Assembly: GCF_009664855.1 (NCBI RefSeq)
Contig: NZ_CP045928.1
Location: 3,389,186-3,453,185, forward strand
Direction of reading: 5' to 3'
DNA from: Flavobacterium sp. SLB02
GTDB lineage: Bacteria > Bacteroidota > Bacteroidia > Flavobacteriales > Flavobacteriaceae
Length of the DNA stretch: 64,000 bases
The position numbers were made by a program, and so were the translations under genes. Positions 42,900-50,751 of the stretch are shown in pieces. Every line of letters begins with the position of its first letter. Position 1 is the stretch's first letter. The notes under the pieces are model-generated. The model did not search any database. It saw only the letters and a list, made by a program, of their open reading frames with translations, and was not told the origin of the DNA.

Positions 42900-43214
42900 T
42901 TATTGCTGGTTTTTAATTTTACTTAAAATTTTAGAATCAATATAGAAAGTTCCAAAAGGTATAACACACGCTAAAAGTACTTTCCAGGTGGTGTCTTTAA
43001 AATTCCAGTTTTGCTCTACACCAACACTCAGCGTATTAAAAATAAAAAGTAAAAATAAAGCGCCGTGAATGGTTCCTACGGGTCTGGTTAGAAAAGGCAT
43101 TTCAAATACATACTTCATAGGCATTGCTATAAAAAGTAAGATTAAAAGAGAGGTTCCTTCCAGAAACCCAATGATTCGTAATCGTCCGGTATTGGTTTGC
43201 AGTAAATTTTTCAT
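42900..43214 (-). CDS. DUF3817 membrane protein
   Basis: The 104-residue protein has three transmembrane helices and clear DUF3817 features: an N-terminal RLRIIGFLEGTSLLILLFIA followed by MPMKYVF, then GTIHGALFLLF. DUF3817 proteins are small integral membrane proteins without a known function. It follows the upstream membrane gene with a 2-bp gap, so translational coupling is likely. Confidence 0.88.
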   Translation of the reverse strand: MKNLLQTNTGRLRIIGFLEGTSLLILLFIAMPMKYVFEMPFLTRPVGTIHGALFLLFIFNTLSVGVEQNWNFKDTTWKVLLACVIPFGTFYIDSKILSKIKNQQ

Positions 43215-43216
43215 AA

Positions 43217-43675
43217 TTATCTAAAATAAGGTCGGTTTGCAAGAAATGAGAAGGGCCACGGAATTGCTATAAAAATGATTATTAGCGCGATAGAAAACCA
43301 AACTAACATGGTTTTAAACTTATCGCGATCACTTTCTTTTCTTTTTGCCAAAGCTGAACCAATTGTTATTAAAACAATAGAAACAAGCATTAATAAAATA
43401 TGAATCAATGCAAAAAAAGCGGCATCAATATTTTGAACAGCTGTGGCGAAATTTGCCCAAAAGTATTTTACAATCGGACTTTGCATATAAATTAATATTC
43501 CAAAAATCAATTGAATATGAGCAATAGTTGCCGTCCAATGCCGTATAGCATTATCTTTTTTAGTGAAAGATAATTGTAACCAATAACCTTTGTAAGCGAT
43601 AAAAATCGAGTAGAATAAACTTCCTAAAACAAACCACCGCAGCATCGAATGGCAAAATAATAGCGTTGTATACAT
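43217..43675 (-). CDS. Four-helix membrane protein with conserved His residues
   Basis: From ATG 43675 (MYTTLLFCHSMLRW) the protein is 152 residues; a TTG eight codons upstream was rejected. Four hydrophobic helices are visible, and His residues fall at helix ends (CHSMLRW, RHWTATIAHIQLIFG, LIHILLM), which might bind haem or a metal, but this is speculation. It is the first structural gene after a TetR-type operator at 43710-43733 and is followed closely by the DUF3817 gene. Confidence 0.72.
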   Translation of the reverse strand: MYTTLLFCHSMLRWFVLGSLFYSIFIAYKGYWLQLSFTKKDNAIRHWTATIAHIQLIFGILIYMQSPIVKYFWANFATAVQNIDAAFFALIHILLMLVSIVLITIGSALAKRKESDRDKFKTMLVWFSIALIIIFIAIPWPFSFLANRPYFR

Positions 43676-43709
43676 TGTTTTAAAATTAAGACAATGCAAA
43701 TATATTTAA

Positions 43710-43733
43710 AAAACATACCAGATAGTATGTTTT
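43710..43733. promoter_or_regulatory. TetR-type operator upstream of the membrane genes
   Basis: AAAACATAC-CAGATA-GTATGTTTT is a perfect 9-bp inverted repeat with a 6-bp spacer, 35 bp before the start at 43675. Its core CATACCAGATAGTAT closely matches the site upstream of the tetR gene. Confidence 0.8.
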
Positions 43734-43744
43734 AGCATAAAAAT

Positions 43745-44335
43745 TTATTTCAAACTATTCAAATAACTTCTAAGCTCCTTTAAATAAATAATATAACACG
43801 AATTACTATTCTGAATTTTTCCAAAATTTCGTATTCCCCAATATCCTGACATTACAAAAAAAGCTACTTGTTCCCCATTAACTTCTTTTTTGATCAAATC
43901 AGATTGCTGAGCATTTAAAATCGTTTTTTCGATAGTTTGTTTCCATTGATTAATTAATCCCAGCAAAGCTTCACTAAACTGATTATTCCAGGGTGTCATT
44001 TCCTGGGTTAAATTTCCAACAGGACAACCATACTTTATTTGCAAAAAAGGATCTTCAAGAAGTAAATAAGAGATCATATTGTACAAATCATCAACAGGAT
44101 TAAGTGAGTTTTCGATAGGTTTTATAAAACTTTCCAGCATCACAGGTTTCAAGATTTCCTCAATAATTGCAACTCCCATTTCATCTTTGGTCTTAAAATG
44201 GTAATAAAACGCGCCTTTTGTAACTTGCGTGGTGGCAATAATATCATCAATACTGGTGGTTTGATATCCTTTTGAATAAATCAATTCAAATGCTTTCTGA
44301 AGAATTGTAAGTCGGGTATTGGCAGCTTTAGACAT
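43745..44335 (-). CDS. TetR/AcrR-family repressor
   Basis: The 196-residue regulator has an N-terminal HTH (RLTILQKAFELIYSKGYQTT then SIDDIIATTQVTKGAFYYHF, residues 8-47) and a helical ligand domain. KTKDEMGVAIIEE follows the HTH as usual for this family. It lies directly upstream of three small membrane-associated genes in the same direction. Near-identical palindromes sit just upstream of its own start and between it and the membrane genes, so it probably represses both. The inducing ligand is unknown. Confidence 0.9.
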   Translation of the reverse strand: MSKAANTRLTILQKAFELIYSKGYQTTSIDDIIATTQVTKGAFYYHFKTKDEMGVAIIEEILKPVMLESFIKPIENSLNPVDDLYNMISYLLLEDPFLQIKYGCPVGNLTQEMTPWNNQFSEALLGLINQWKQTIEKTILNAQQSDLIKKEVNGEQVAFFVMSGYWGIRNFGKIQNSNSCYIIYLKELRSYLNSLK

Positions 44336-44340
44336 AAAGA

Positions 44341-44355
44341 ATACTAATTGGTATG
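44341..44355. promoter_or_regulatory. Second TetR-type operator, upstream of tetR
   Basis: ATACTAATTGGTATG reads on the minus strand CATACCAATTAGTAT. It differs from the core at 43714-43728 (CATACCAGATAGTAT) at two positions in the centre and lies 6 bp before the tetR start. Confidence 0.75.
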
Positions 44356-44586
44356 AAACAACAAATTAAGGCAAAAAATATGATTAAGCATGCATTTGTA
44401 TTTAGCTCGTCTAAAACAAAAATTGAATTTATAAAGACTATAAATTCATTTATTTCTCATTAAACCCATCTTATTTTTAAAATATCATTAATTACTTTTT
44501 ATTATATCTGAAAACATTTTTATTATGTGGATTTCAATTGATTTTGTAAATTAGCCAACACTATTTTGTAAAAACCACAATATACC

Positions 44587-46215
44587 ATGGATTTAAACTT
44601 CAATAAAAACGAAGATCACAATAAACTATTACTTTCTGACTTAAAACAAAGATTTGCCAAAGTAAAATTGGGCGGAGGTGAAAAACGTATAGAAAAATTA
44701 CATGCCGAAGGAAAAATGACAGCGCGCGAACGTATCGCTTATTTGCTTGACGAAGGCTCAAAAAGTATTGAAATTGGAGGTTTTGTTGGAGACGGAATGT
44801 ATGCTGAACATGGTGGTTGCCCATCTGGCGGTGTTGTTATCAAAATAGGCTACATAAGAAACAAACAATGTATTGTTGTGGCCAATGATGCTACTGTAAA
44901 AGCTGGTGCCTGGTTCCCTATTACCGGAAAGAAAAATCTTCGTGCGCAGGAAATTGCCATGGAAAACAGATTGCCTATTATTTATTTGGTAGACAGTGCA
45001 GGGGTTTATTTACCTCTTCAGGATGAAATTTTTCCTGACAAAGAACATTTTGGCCGCATCTTTAGAAACAATGCACAAATGAGCAGTATGGGCATTACCC
45101 AGATTGCTGCTGTTATGGGCAGTTGTGTTGCCGGCGGAGCTTACTTGCCCATTATGAGCGACGAAGCTTTAATCGTGGATAAAACCGGAAGTATTTTTCT
45201 TGCCGGAAGTTATTTGGTAAAAGCTGCCATTGGTGAAACTATTGATAACGAAACTTTAGGTGGCGCGACAACACATTGTGAGATTTCCGGCGTAACTGAT
45301 TATAAAGCTAAAGACGATAAGGACGCTCTTGATAAAATAAAAAATATAGTAGATAAAATAGGTGATTATGATAAAGCCGGTTACAACCGAATCAAATCTG
45401 AAAAACCTGCCTTAGAACCTAAAGACATTTACGGAATTTTACCAAAAGCCCGAAACGAGCAATACGATATGATGGAAATCATCAATCGTTTGGTTGATAA
45501 TTCAGAGTTCGAAGCCTATAAAGATGGTTACGGTCAAACCATTATTACCGGTTATGCCAGAATCGATGGCTGGGCGGTAGGAATTGTGGCCAACCAAAGA
45601 AAAGTAGTTAAAACCAAAAAAGGCGAAATGCAGTTTGGGGGTGTAATTTATTCTGATAGCGCTGACAAAGCCACTCGATTTATTGCCAATTGTAACCAGA
45701 AAAAAATTCCGTTAGTATTTGTTCAGGATGTTACCGGTTTCATGGTAGGATCAAAATCGGAGCATGGCGGTATTATAAAAGATGGTGCAAAAATGGTGAA
45801 TGCTGTAAGTAATTCGGTTGTTCCAAAATTTACCGTAATTGTGGGTAACTCTTACGGAGCAGGAAATTATGCCATGTGCGGAAAAGCCTATGACCCACGA
45901 TTAATTTTTGCATGGCCAAGTGCAGAACTTGCCGTTATGGGAGGAACTCAGGCTGCAAAAGTTTTAGCCCAAATCGAAGCTTCTTCGCTTAAAGCAAAAG
46001 GAGAAATTGTAGACGAAGCCAAAGAAGCTGAATTATTCAATAAGATCAAGGCAAGATATGATGAACAAACTTCACCTTATTATGCTGCTTCAAGATTATG
46101 GACAGATGCTATCATTGATCCTCTGGATACCCGTACCTGGATTTCTATGGGAATTGAGGCTGCCAACCACGCTCCTATTCAAAAACAATTTAATTTAGGC
46201 GTTATTCAGGTTTAA
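44587..46215 (+). CDS. Acyl-CoA carboxylase carboxyltransferase (beta) subunit
   Basis: The 542-residue enzyme subunit moves a carboxyl group from biotin to an acyl-CoA. Two crotonase-like halves are visible: the N-terminal half with GKMTARERIAYLLDEGS (42-58), a SGGVVIKIG strand and MGSCVAGGAYLPIM; the C-terminal half with GFMVGSKSEHGGIIKDGAKM, and GNSYGAGNYAMCGKAYDPR. The pattern is closest to methylcrotonyl- or propionyl-type beta subunits. No biotin carboxylase or biotin carrier gene is adjacent, so the acyl-CoA substrate and partner are not determined. Confidence 0.88.
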   Translation: MDLNFNKNEDHNKLLLSDLKQRFAKVKLGGGEKRIEKLHAEGKMTARERIAYLLDEGSKSIEIGGFVGDGMYAEHGGCPSGGVVIKIGYIRNKQCIVVANDATVKAGAWFPITGKKNLRAQEIAMENRLPIIYLVDSAGVYLPLQDEIFPDKEHFGRIFRNNAQMSSMGITQIAAVMGSCVAGGAYLPIMSDEALIVDKTGSIFLAGSYLVKAAIGETIDNETLGGATTHCEISGVTDYKAKDDKDALDKIKNIVDKIGDYDKAGYNRIKSEKPALEPKDIYGILPKARNEQYDMMEIINRLVDNSEFEAYKDGYGQTIITGYARIDGWAVGIVANQRKVVKTKKGEMQFGGVIYSDSADKATRFIANCNQKKIPLVFVQDVTGFMVGSKSEHGGIIKDGAKMVNAVSNSVVPKFTVIVGNSYGAGNYAMCGKAYDPRLIFAWPSAELAVMGGTQAAKVLAQIEASSLKAKGEIVDEAKEAELFNKIKARYDEQTSPYYAASRLWTDAIIDPLDTRTWISMGIEAANHAPIQKQFNLGVIQV

Positions 46216-46337
46216 AGAATTCCTGCATTTTTCAAATTACGTTAAAAAAATACAAAAATCTTACTTTCAAGTACTTATAAATAAATATCTCATTAAAAAG
46301 TAGTAACTTTAGATGTAATTTTTAATCACGTAGTATC

Positions 46338-46760
46338 ATGGAAAATGTAAAAAGTTTAAATAAGTGGGCAAATGCGCACACTTATTTACCGGTTGATTTA
46401 GTACGTATTGTTTTGGGTGTATTTTTATTTATGAAAGGAATTTCATTTGTAACCAACATTCAGTATTTACATGATTTAATTTCTCCAATTGATCAGTTTG
46501 GCGGCGGAATGTTTCTTTTACATTACATTGCACCAGCGCATATGATTGGTGGTATTATGATCTTTTTCGGATTACTAACCCGTTGGGCAATCGCAGCCCA
46601 ATTGCCAATATTATTTGGTGCGATTCTCATCAATTTTATGGGACATATGCACTCTGAAAGTTTAATTTTGGCTATAGTAGTACTTTTAGTTTGTGTTTTC
46701 TTCCTGTTTTACGGAAGCGGAAAACACTCTGCTGATTATTATTTCAAAATGCAACAATAA
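46338..46760 (+). CDS. DoxX-family membrane protein
   Basis: This 140-residue protein has four transmembrane helices and DoxX-like features: DLVRIVLGVFLFMKGISFV early, then APAHMIGGIMIFFGLLTRWA. DoxX relatives are linked to redox or thiol stress in some bacteria, but the role of this branch is unknown. The gene stands alone, 123 bp after the carboxylase subunit gene. Confidence 0.82.
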   Translation: MENVKSLNKWANAHTYLPVDLVRIVLGVFLFMKGISFVTNIQYLHDLISPIDQFGGGMFLLHYIAPAHMIGGIMIFFGLLTRWAIAAQLPILFGAILINFMGHMHSESLILAIVVLLVCVFFLFYGSGKHSADYYFKMQQ

Positions 46761-46876
46761 CTTCATTTATCCTCAATAGTACAATTATCTAGTGAGGATA
46801 AATAATAACCTACTTTTAAAGTTAATTAATTCTTTAAAATTTCTTTAATTGTATTTTATGAGTTAAATTCGCCACC

Positions 46877-47224
46877 ATGAATTGGATTCGTAAAACCGTT
46901 ATTTTTATATCACTTTTGATAGTTGCTTTTTTTGCTGTTCAGGCAAACGAATCTTCTATTGAAACAACTGAAAGTCAAAAAACGGATACTAATTTCTCCA
47001 TAGATCACGCCGATTCATTAGCTTTTATACAACCCCAGGCAAGTTATCAATTTGCAGCAAACATAAAATCGAATCCATCTATCTTAACAAAATGGTTTGA
47101 TTCTTTATTGATGGTGATTCCTCAGCACAAAGCAGTAAAATCAACATCAAACTTTGCAAATCAGTTTGCAACTCAGAGCAAAAAAGTCCTTTTAATGCTC
47201 TATCCCTTCCATTTTTTTTGGTAG
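46877..47224 (+). CDS. Hypothetical exported protein
   Basis: This 115-residue product has an N-terminal hydrophobic segment (VIFISLLIVAFFAVQA, residues 8-23) that looks like a signal peptide. A Ser/Thr/Asp-rich region follows, and it ends abruptly in LLMLYPFHFFW. No family is recognised. The reading frame is plausible but short, and the hydrophobic C-terminus is odd, so expression is uncertain. Confidence 0.5.
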   Translation: MNWIRKTVIFISLLIVAFFAVQANESSIETTESQKTDTNFSIDHADSLAFIQPQASYQFAANIKSNPSILTKWFDSLLMVIPQHKAVKSTSNFANQFATQSKKVLLMLYPFHFFW

Positions 47225-47333
47225 GCATTTTATGAAATTTTAATTTAGGGAGACATCTTCCTAACAAGTTGAGCTGTTTTCTATCCTGAAAATGGTGTCA
47301 TATTTCATAATAATTTACCCAATTTTTTAAATC

Positions 47334-47810
47334 ATGGAAACAAGTGTAACCATAATTGGTATTGTGATCGCGATCATAGTAGCCATTCCTGTATATTTTT
47401 CAGCACGAACGAGCGCTGCAAGCAAATCAAAAATTTTAAACATAAAAAAGAAATTCAGTCCAACTCATCCGGAAGATTTTGATTTAACTGAATCTCAAAG
47501 CAACAAGACACTTACAATAGATCAGAAAAACAGACGTTTTATTTTGATGAATTTCAATCCTAATCAGCAAGAATCTATGTATGTAGATCTAAAAACGGTT
47601 TCCTTTTGTAAACTGGTTTTAACCACTGAAGGACCATCAGATACCATCGTAAAAATTGACTTTGAATTTCAGGATAAAGAAACTCCTAAAAAAATCACAA
47701 TACCATTCTATGATTTTGATGATGACCGCATCAAACAGATAAGCGCCTATCAAGATCATCAGTTTGCAAAAAAATGGCTTAAAATCATCCAAGATTCTAT
47801 TTCACGTTAG
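47334..47810 (+). CDS. Hypothetical protein with N-terminal membrane anchor
   Basis: The 158-residue protein has one transmembrane segment (about 5-23, VTIIGIVIAIIVAIPVYF) and a soluble domain of alternating strands, including RRFILMNFNPNQQESMYVDL and VKIDFEFQDKETPKKITIPF. The second half looks like a small PH-like or beta-sandwich domain, but no family is assigned. A hairpin terminator follows directly. The start codon is a normal ATG in an A-rich context. Confidence 0.68.
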   Translation: METSVTIIGIVIAIIVAIPVYFSARTSAASKSKILNIKKKFSPTHPEDFDLTESQSNKTLTIDQKNRRFILMNFNPNQQESMYVDLKTVSFCKLVLTTEGPSDTIVKIDFEFQDKETPKKITIPFYDFDDDRIKQISAYQDHQFAKKWLKIIQDSISR

Positions 47811-47821
47811 TTATTTAATTC

Positions 47822-47855
47822 AGAAAAGAGGCTCCTAGTGAGTCTCTTTTTTTTG
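47822..47855 (+). terminator. Terminator of the 158-residue gene
   Basis: Stem AAAAGAGGCTC with GAGTCTCTTTT (one G-U pair) followed by a T-run. It separates this gene from the hemN promoter. Confidence 0.85.
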
Positions 47856-47863
47856 GCAAATAC

Positions 47864-47907
47864 ATGATATTTGTCATTTTCTGCTTCATTCATAAATTCT
47901 AATTTTG
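47864..47907 (+). promoter_or_regulatory. FNR-type box and promoter of hemN
   Basis: ATGATATTTGTCAT (47864-47877) contains TGAT-N4-GTCA, one base from a perfect FNR-type palindrome. The -7 element TAATTTTG is at 47900-47907. The box centre lies 36.5 bp before the final G, about -41.5 relative to the likely start of transcription, the class II activator position. Confidence 0.72.
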
Positions 47908-47928
47908 AATTATACAAAATCCGACTTT

Positions 47929-49293
47929 ATGAAAATCTCACTGACCCAAAAATACAATGTCCCAGGTCCCAGATATACAAGTTATCCAACAGTTCCGTAC
48001 TGGAATGAAAGTGATTTTACTACTCAGGAATGGATAGCGTCTTTTCAGAAATCTTTTTCAGAAAGTAATGCTCAAAACGGAATTAGTTTATATATTCATT
48101 TACCATTTTGCGAAAGCATGTGTACCTTTTGTGGCTGCAATAAACGCATTACAAAAAATCATTCGGTTGAAGAAACTTACATACAGGCAGTTTTAAAAGA
48201 ATGGGATTTGTATTGTAATTTATTACCTCAAAAACCCCTTATAAAAGAAATTCATTTAGGCGGAGGAACGCCAACATTTTTCTCTTCAAACAATTTAGAG
48301 CTGCTTATAAACGCTATACTTTTTAAAGCTGACAAAGCTAAAAATTACGAATTCAGTTTTGAAGGTCATCCTAACAATACTACATACGAACAACTTAAAA
48401 AACTATACGATTTAGGCTTTCGCCGAGTGAGTTTTGGCGTTCAGGATTATGCTGAAAAAGTTCAAAAAGCAATTCATAGAATCCAGCCTTTTCACAATGT
48501 CGCAAAAGTAACTTTTTGGGCAAAAGAAATTGGTTATACATCGATAGGTCACGATATTATTTTTGGATTACCATTTCAGACGATTGAGAACGTAATTGAT
48601 ACTGTCGAAAAGACAAATTCCTTAAAACCGGATCGTTTGGCATTTTACAGCTACGCACATGTACCGTGGATAAAAGGAAACGGACAACGCGGATTTAATG
48701 AAGAGAACCTTCCTAAAGATGCTGAAAAAAGAAAACTATACGAAACAGGAAAACAGATGCTTTCTCAAAATGGTTATCACGAAATTGGTATGGATCATTT
48801 TGCGCTGGTTTCTGATAGCTTGTATAAAGCTAGAGCCAATAAGGAATTGCATCGAAATTTCATGGGTTATAGTGCCTCAAAAACGCAGCTTATGATTGGC
48901 TTGGGAGTTTCATCTATTAGTGATAGCTGGTACAGTTTTGCCCAAAACACAAAAAGTATCGAAGAATATTACCAATTATTAGAAGAAGACAAATTGCCTG
49001 TTGCAAAAGGACATATCCTAACCAATGAGGATTTAATTATTAGAAAACACATACTTAACTTAACCTGTGAATTTGAAACTTCCTGGAGCGATGAAGCCTT
49101 ATACTTCAAAGAAATTCCTAACGTACTAGAAGACTTAAAAGAAATAGAAAAAGATCAGTTGATTATAATCGGGGAAGGTAAAATAACCATTACAGAAGCC
49201 GGAAGACCTTTTGTTCGAAATATTTGTATGGCATTTGATTTACATCTAAAAAGAAAATCACCGCAAACAAACTTGTTTTCGATGACTGTTTAA
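47929..49293 (+). CDS. hemN: Oxygen-independent coproporphyrinogen III oxidase
   Basis: The 454-residue radical SAM enzyme makes protoporphyrinogen IX without oxygen. The CxxxCxxC cluster motif is in LPFCESMCTFCGCNKR. The N-terminal KYNVPGPRYTSYPTVPYW segment is the HemN hallmark that separates it from HemW, and GGGTPTFF follows near 106-113. ATG 47929 was chosen because a TTG eight codons upstream overlaps the likely transcription start. An FNR-type box controls it, consistent with haem supply for the cbb3 oxidase encoded next door. Its stop codon overlaps that of the convergent SafE gene by four bases. Confidence 0.95.
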   Translation: MKISLTQKYNVPGPRYTSYPTVPYWNESDFTTQEWIASFQKSFSESNAQNGISLYIHLPFCESMCTFCGCNKRITKNHSVEETYIQAVLKEWDLYCNLLPQKPLIKEIHLGGGTPTFFSSNNLELLINAILFKADKAKNYEFSFEGHPNNTTYEQLKKLYDLGFRRVSFGVQDYAEKVQKAIHRIQPFHNVAKVTFWAKEIGYTSIGHDIIFGLPFQTIENVIDTVEKTNSLKPDRLAFYSYAHVPWIKGNGQRGFNEENLPKDAEKRKLYETGKQMLSQNGYHEIGMDHFALVSDSLYKARANKELHRNFMGYSASKTQLMIGLGVSSISDSWYSFAQNTKSIEEYYQLLEEDKLPVAKGHILTNEDLIIRKHILNLTCEFETSWSDEALYFKEIPNVLEDLKEIEKDQLIIIGEGKITITEAGRPFVRNICMAFDLHLKRKSPQTNLFSMTV

Positions 49294-49991
49294 TGACAAT
49301 TAGGAGTTTCCTGTACAAACAAACTCATATTCGACGGAGAAATATAGGGAATTCCTAATCCCAGTCCTCTAAGGATAAATAAAACACCAATTATTACAGC
49401 TACATACGGAATTGCCTTTTGGATTTTATTTCTGAAAGGCAATTTTATTAATGAATGGACATAAACAACGAGTGTCATTAAAGGAATTGTTCCTAACCCA
49501 AACAAAATCATATACAATACACCAAAACCGGCACTCTGCATGGCGATGGCACCAAATAAGGCTACATACACCATTCCGCAAGGCAAAAAACCATTTAATA
49601 ATCCTATTGTAAAAAGGGATTTATAGGTTTTCTTTTTAAATTGATTTCCTAAACCTGATTTTACTCTGGAAATAATTTTATAAACAGGTTTTGAAAAATT
49701 GTATTTTGAAAAAACTTTCTCCGGAACCAAAACGACAAGAATCATTGCCAAACCTATAAAAATAGACATCTTTTGCTGCAGTCCCGCCAGAAAAAATCCT
49801 CTTCCTAATAAACCAAAAATAAGTCCAACTGTTGCATACGCAGTTAGTCGGCCTAGATGATATGTTATGATCTGCGTAACTTTTTTTGCTTCATTTTGAT
49901 GATCTACAGGTAACATCATAGTAATTGGACCACACATTCCGATGCAGTGCAAACTACTTATTAAACCTAATATGAAAGCTGAGTATAACAT
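49290..49991 (-). CDS. Sulfite exporter TauE/SafE-like (DsbD_2-type) membrane protein
   Basis: This 233-residue protein has about six transmembrane helices. It begins with FILGLISSLHCIGMCGPITM, the CxxxC-G-P segment characteristic of the SafE/UreH-like family found in cbb3 oxidase clusters, where members are proposed to help copper supply or assembly. A second GLLNGFLPCGMVYVAL segment mirrors the first. It lies about 300 bp after fixH in the same direction, at the end of the cco block. Transport of sulfite should not be assumed. Confidence 0.85.
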   Translation of the reverse strand: MLYSAFILGLISSLHCIGMCGPITMMLPVDHQNEAKKVTQIITYHLGRLTAYATVGLIFGLLGRGFFLAGLQQKMSIFIGLAMILVVLVPEKVFSKYNFSKPVYKIISRVKSGLGNQFKKKTYKSLFTIGLLNGFLPCGMVYVALFGAIAMQSAGFGVLYMILFGLGTIPLMTLVVYVHSLIKLPFRNKIQKAIPYVAVIIGVLFILRGLGLGIPYISPSNMSLFVQETPNCH

Positions 49992-50289
49992 TTGTTTATT
50001 ATTATCTTGCCGCAGAAAAATTGGACTAAAATGATTTTACAACGTTTTGTGTGTTTTATTCAATCAATATTTGTGCAGTCCCCTATGGGACATCTTTTTT
50101 AAATGTAGCTTGTTCTTTCTACCAATATCTAAATCCGAACGGATTATATCTCACAGAGATTAAATGTTGGTAAAAAATAAATCCCCATGATTATTTGTCC
50201 CATAGGGACTATATTTTCAAACCTGACATCAATAATTTTTCAAAAAATCCATGCAAATCATTCTAATCTGTGGCAAACACGTATTAAAA
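49992..50289. repeat. Nested inverted-repeat element between fixH and the SafE gene
   Basis: Outer arms AGTCCCCTATGGGACA (50077-50092) and TGTCCCATAGGGACT (50196-50210) are inverted copies and each is also palindromic. Inside are TACCAA (50120-50125)/TTGGTA (50167-50172) and the perfect hairpin AATCCG-AA-CGGATT (50132-50145). The nested arrangement could fold into one long RNA structure. No gene is present. Confidence 0.75.
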
Positions 50290-50739
50290 TTAATTCACGT
50301 AAATTACTTCTTTCGATAAGTATTTTCTTCCCTTATATTCCCATTCCATATTAACATCCCAACGCCCTTTAATCAGTTTCTTTTGCGGAATAAGCAAAGA
50401 CGAATTAGTTAAAGCAATTTGAGTATCAAAATCAAATTTCTTATTTGAAGGTCGGTATAATAAAACGTTACCTTTTATTTTATCACTTTCAAAAGTGGCA
50501 GGAAAAGCTATTTTTACACCATTCTCTGTATAGGTAACAGAAGGTCTTTGCTGCAAATCATGAGCATTTTGAATTCGAGCCATTTCATCCTGAAAATGCG
50601 AATCGTGTTTGTAATATTCTTCTACAACCAAATCATTATCATACTTACTATTCGACTGCACTTCGAAAACAAAATATAAAATAAAGCTCATAAACAGTGC
50701 AAATGCTATGACAATTCCGGTTCCCCAATTTATTTTCAT
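50290..50739 (-). CDS. ccoH: FixH family protein (cbb3 oxidase assembly)
   Basis: This 149-residue protein has one N-terminal transmembrane helix (about 6-24) and a periplasmic beta domain. EVQSNSKYDNDLVVEEYYKH followed by a Q-rich helix is the FixH/CcoH pattern. It lies 12 bp after ccoG in the cco operon. CcoH is needed for stable cbb3 assembly in other bacteria. This copy is short and diverged, as usual in Bacteroidota. Confidence 0.86.
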   Translation of the reverse strand: MKINWGTGIVIAFALFMSFILYFVFEVQSNSKYDNDLVVEEYYKHDSHFQDEMARIQNAHDLQQRPSVTYTENGVKIAFPATFESDKIKGNVLLYRPSNKKFDFDTQIALTNSSLLIPQKKLIKGRWDVNMEWEYKGRKYLSKEVIYVN

Positions 50740-50751
50740 GATAGTATATTT

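Noticed and set aside
42596..42916. 106-codon plus-strand ORF after lpxD
   Set aside because: It crosses a strong terminator and overlaps the well-supported 68-residue gene on the other strand.
47905..47928. TTG start for hemN
   Set aside because: It overlaps the -7 element and lies before the likely transcription start; ATG 47929 gives the normal HemN N-terminus.
49290..49991. Literal sulfite exporter function for the SafE-like gene
   Set aside because: Position in the cco cluster and the CxxxCGP segment point to an assembly or copper-related role; the family name is misleading.
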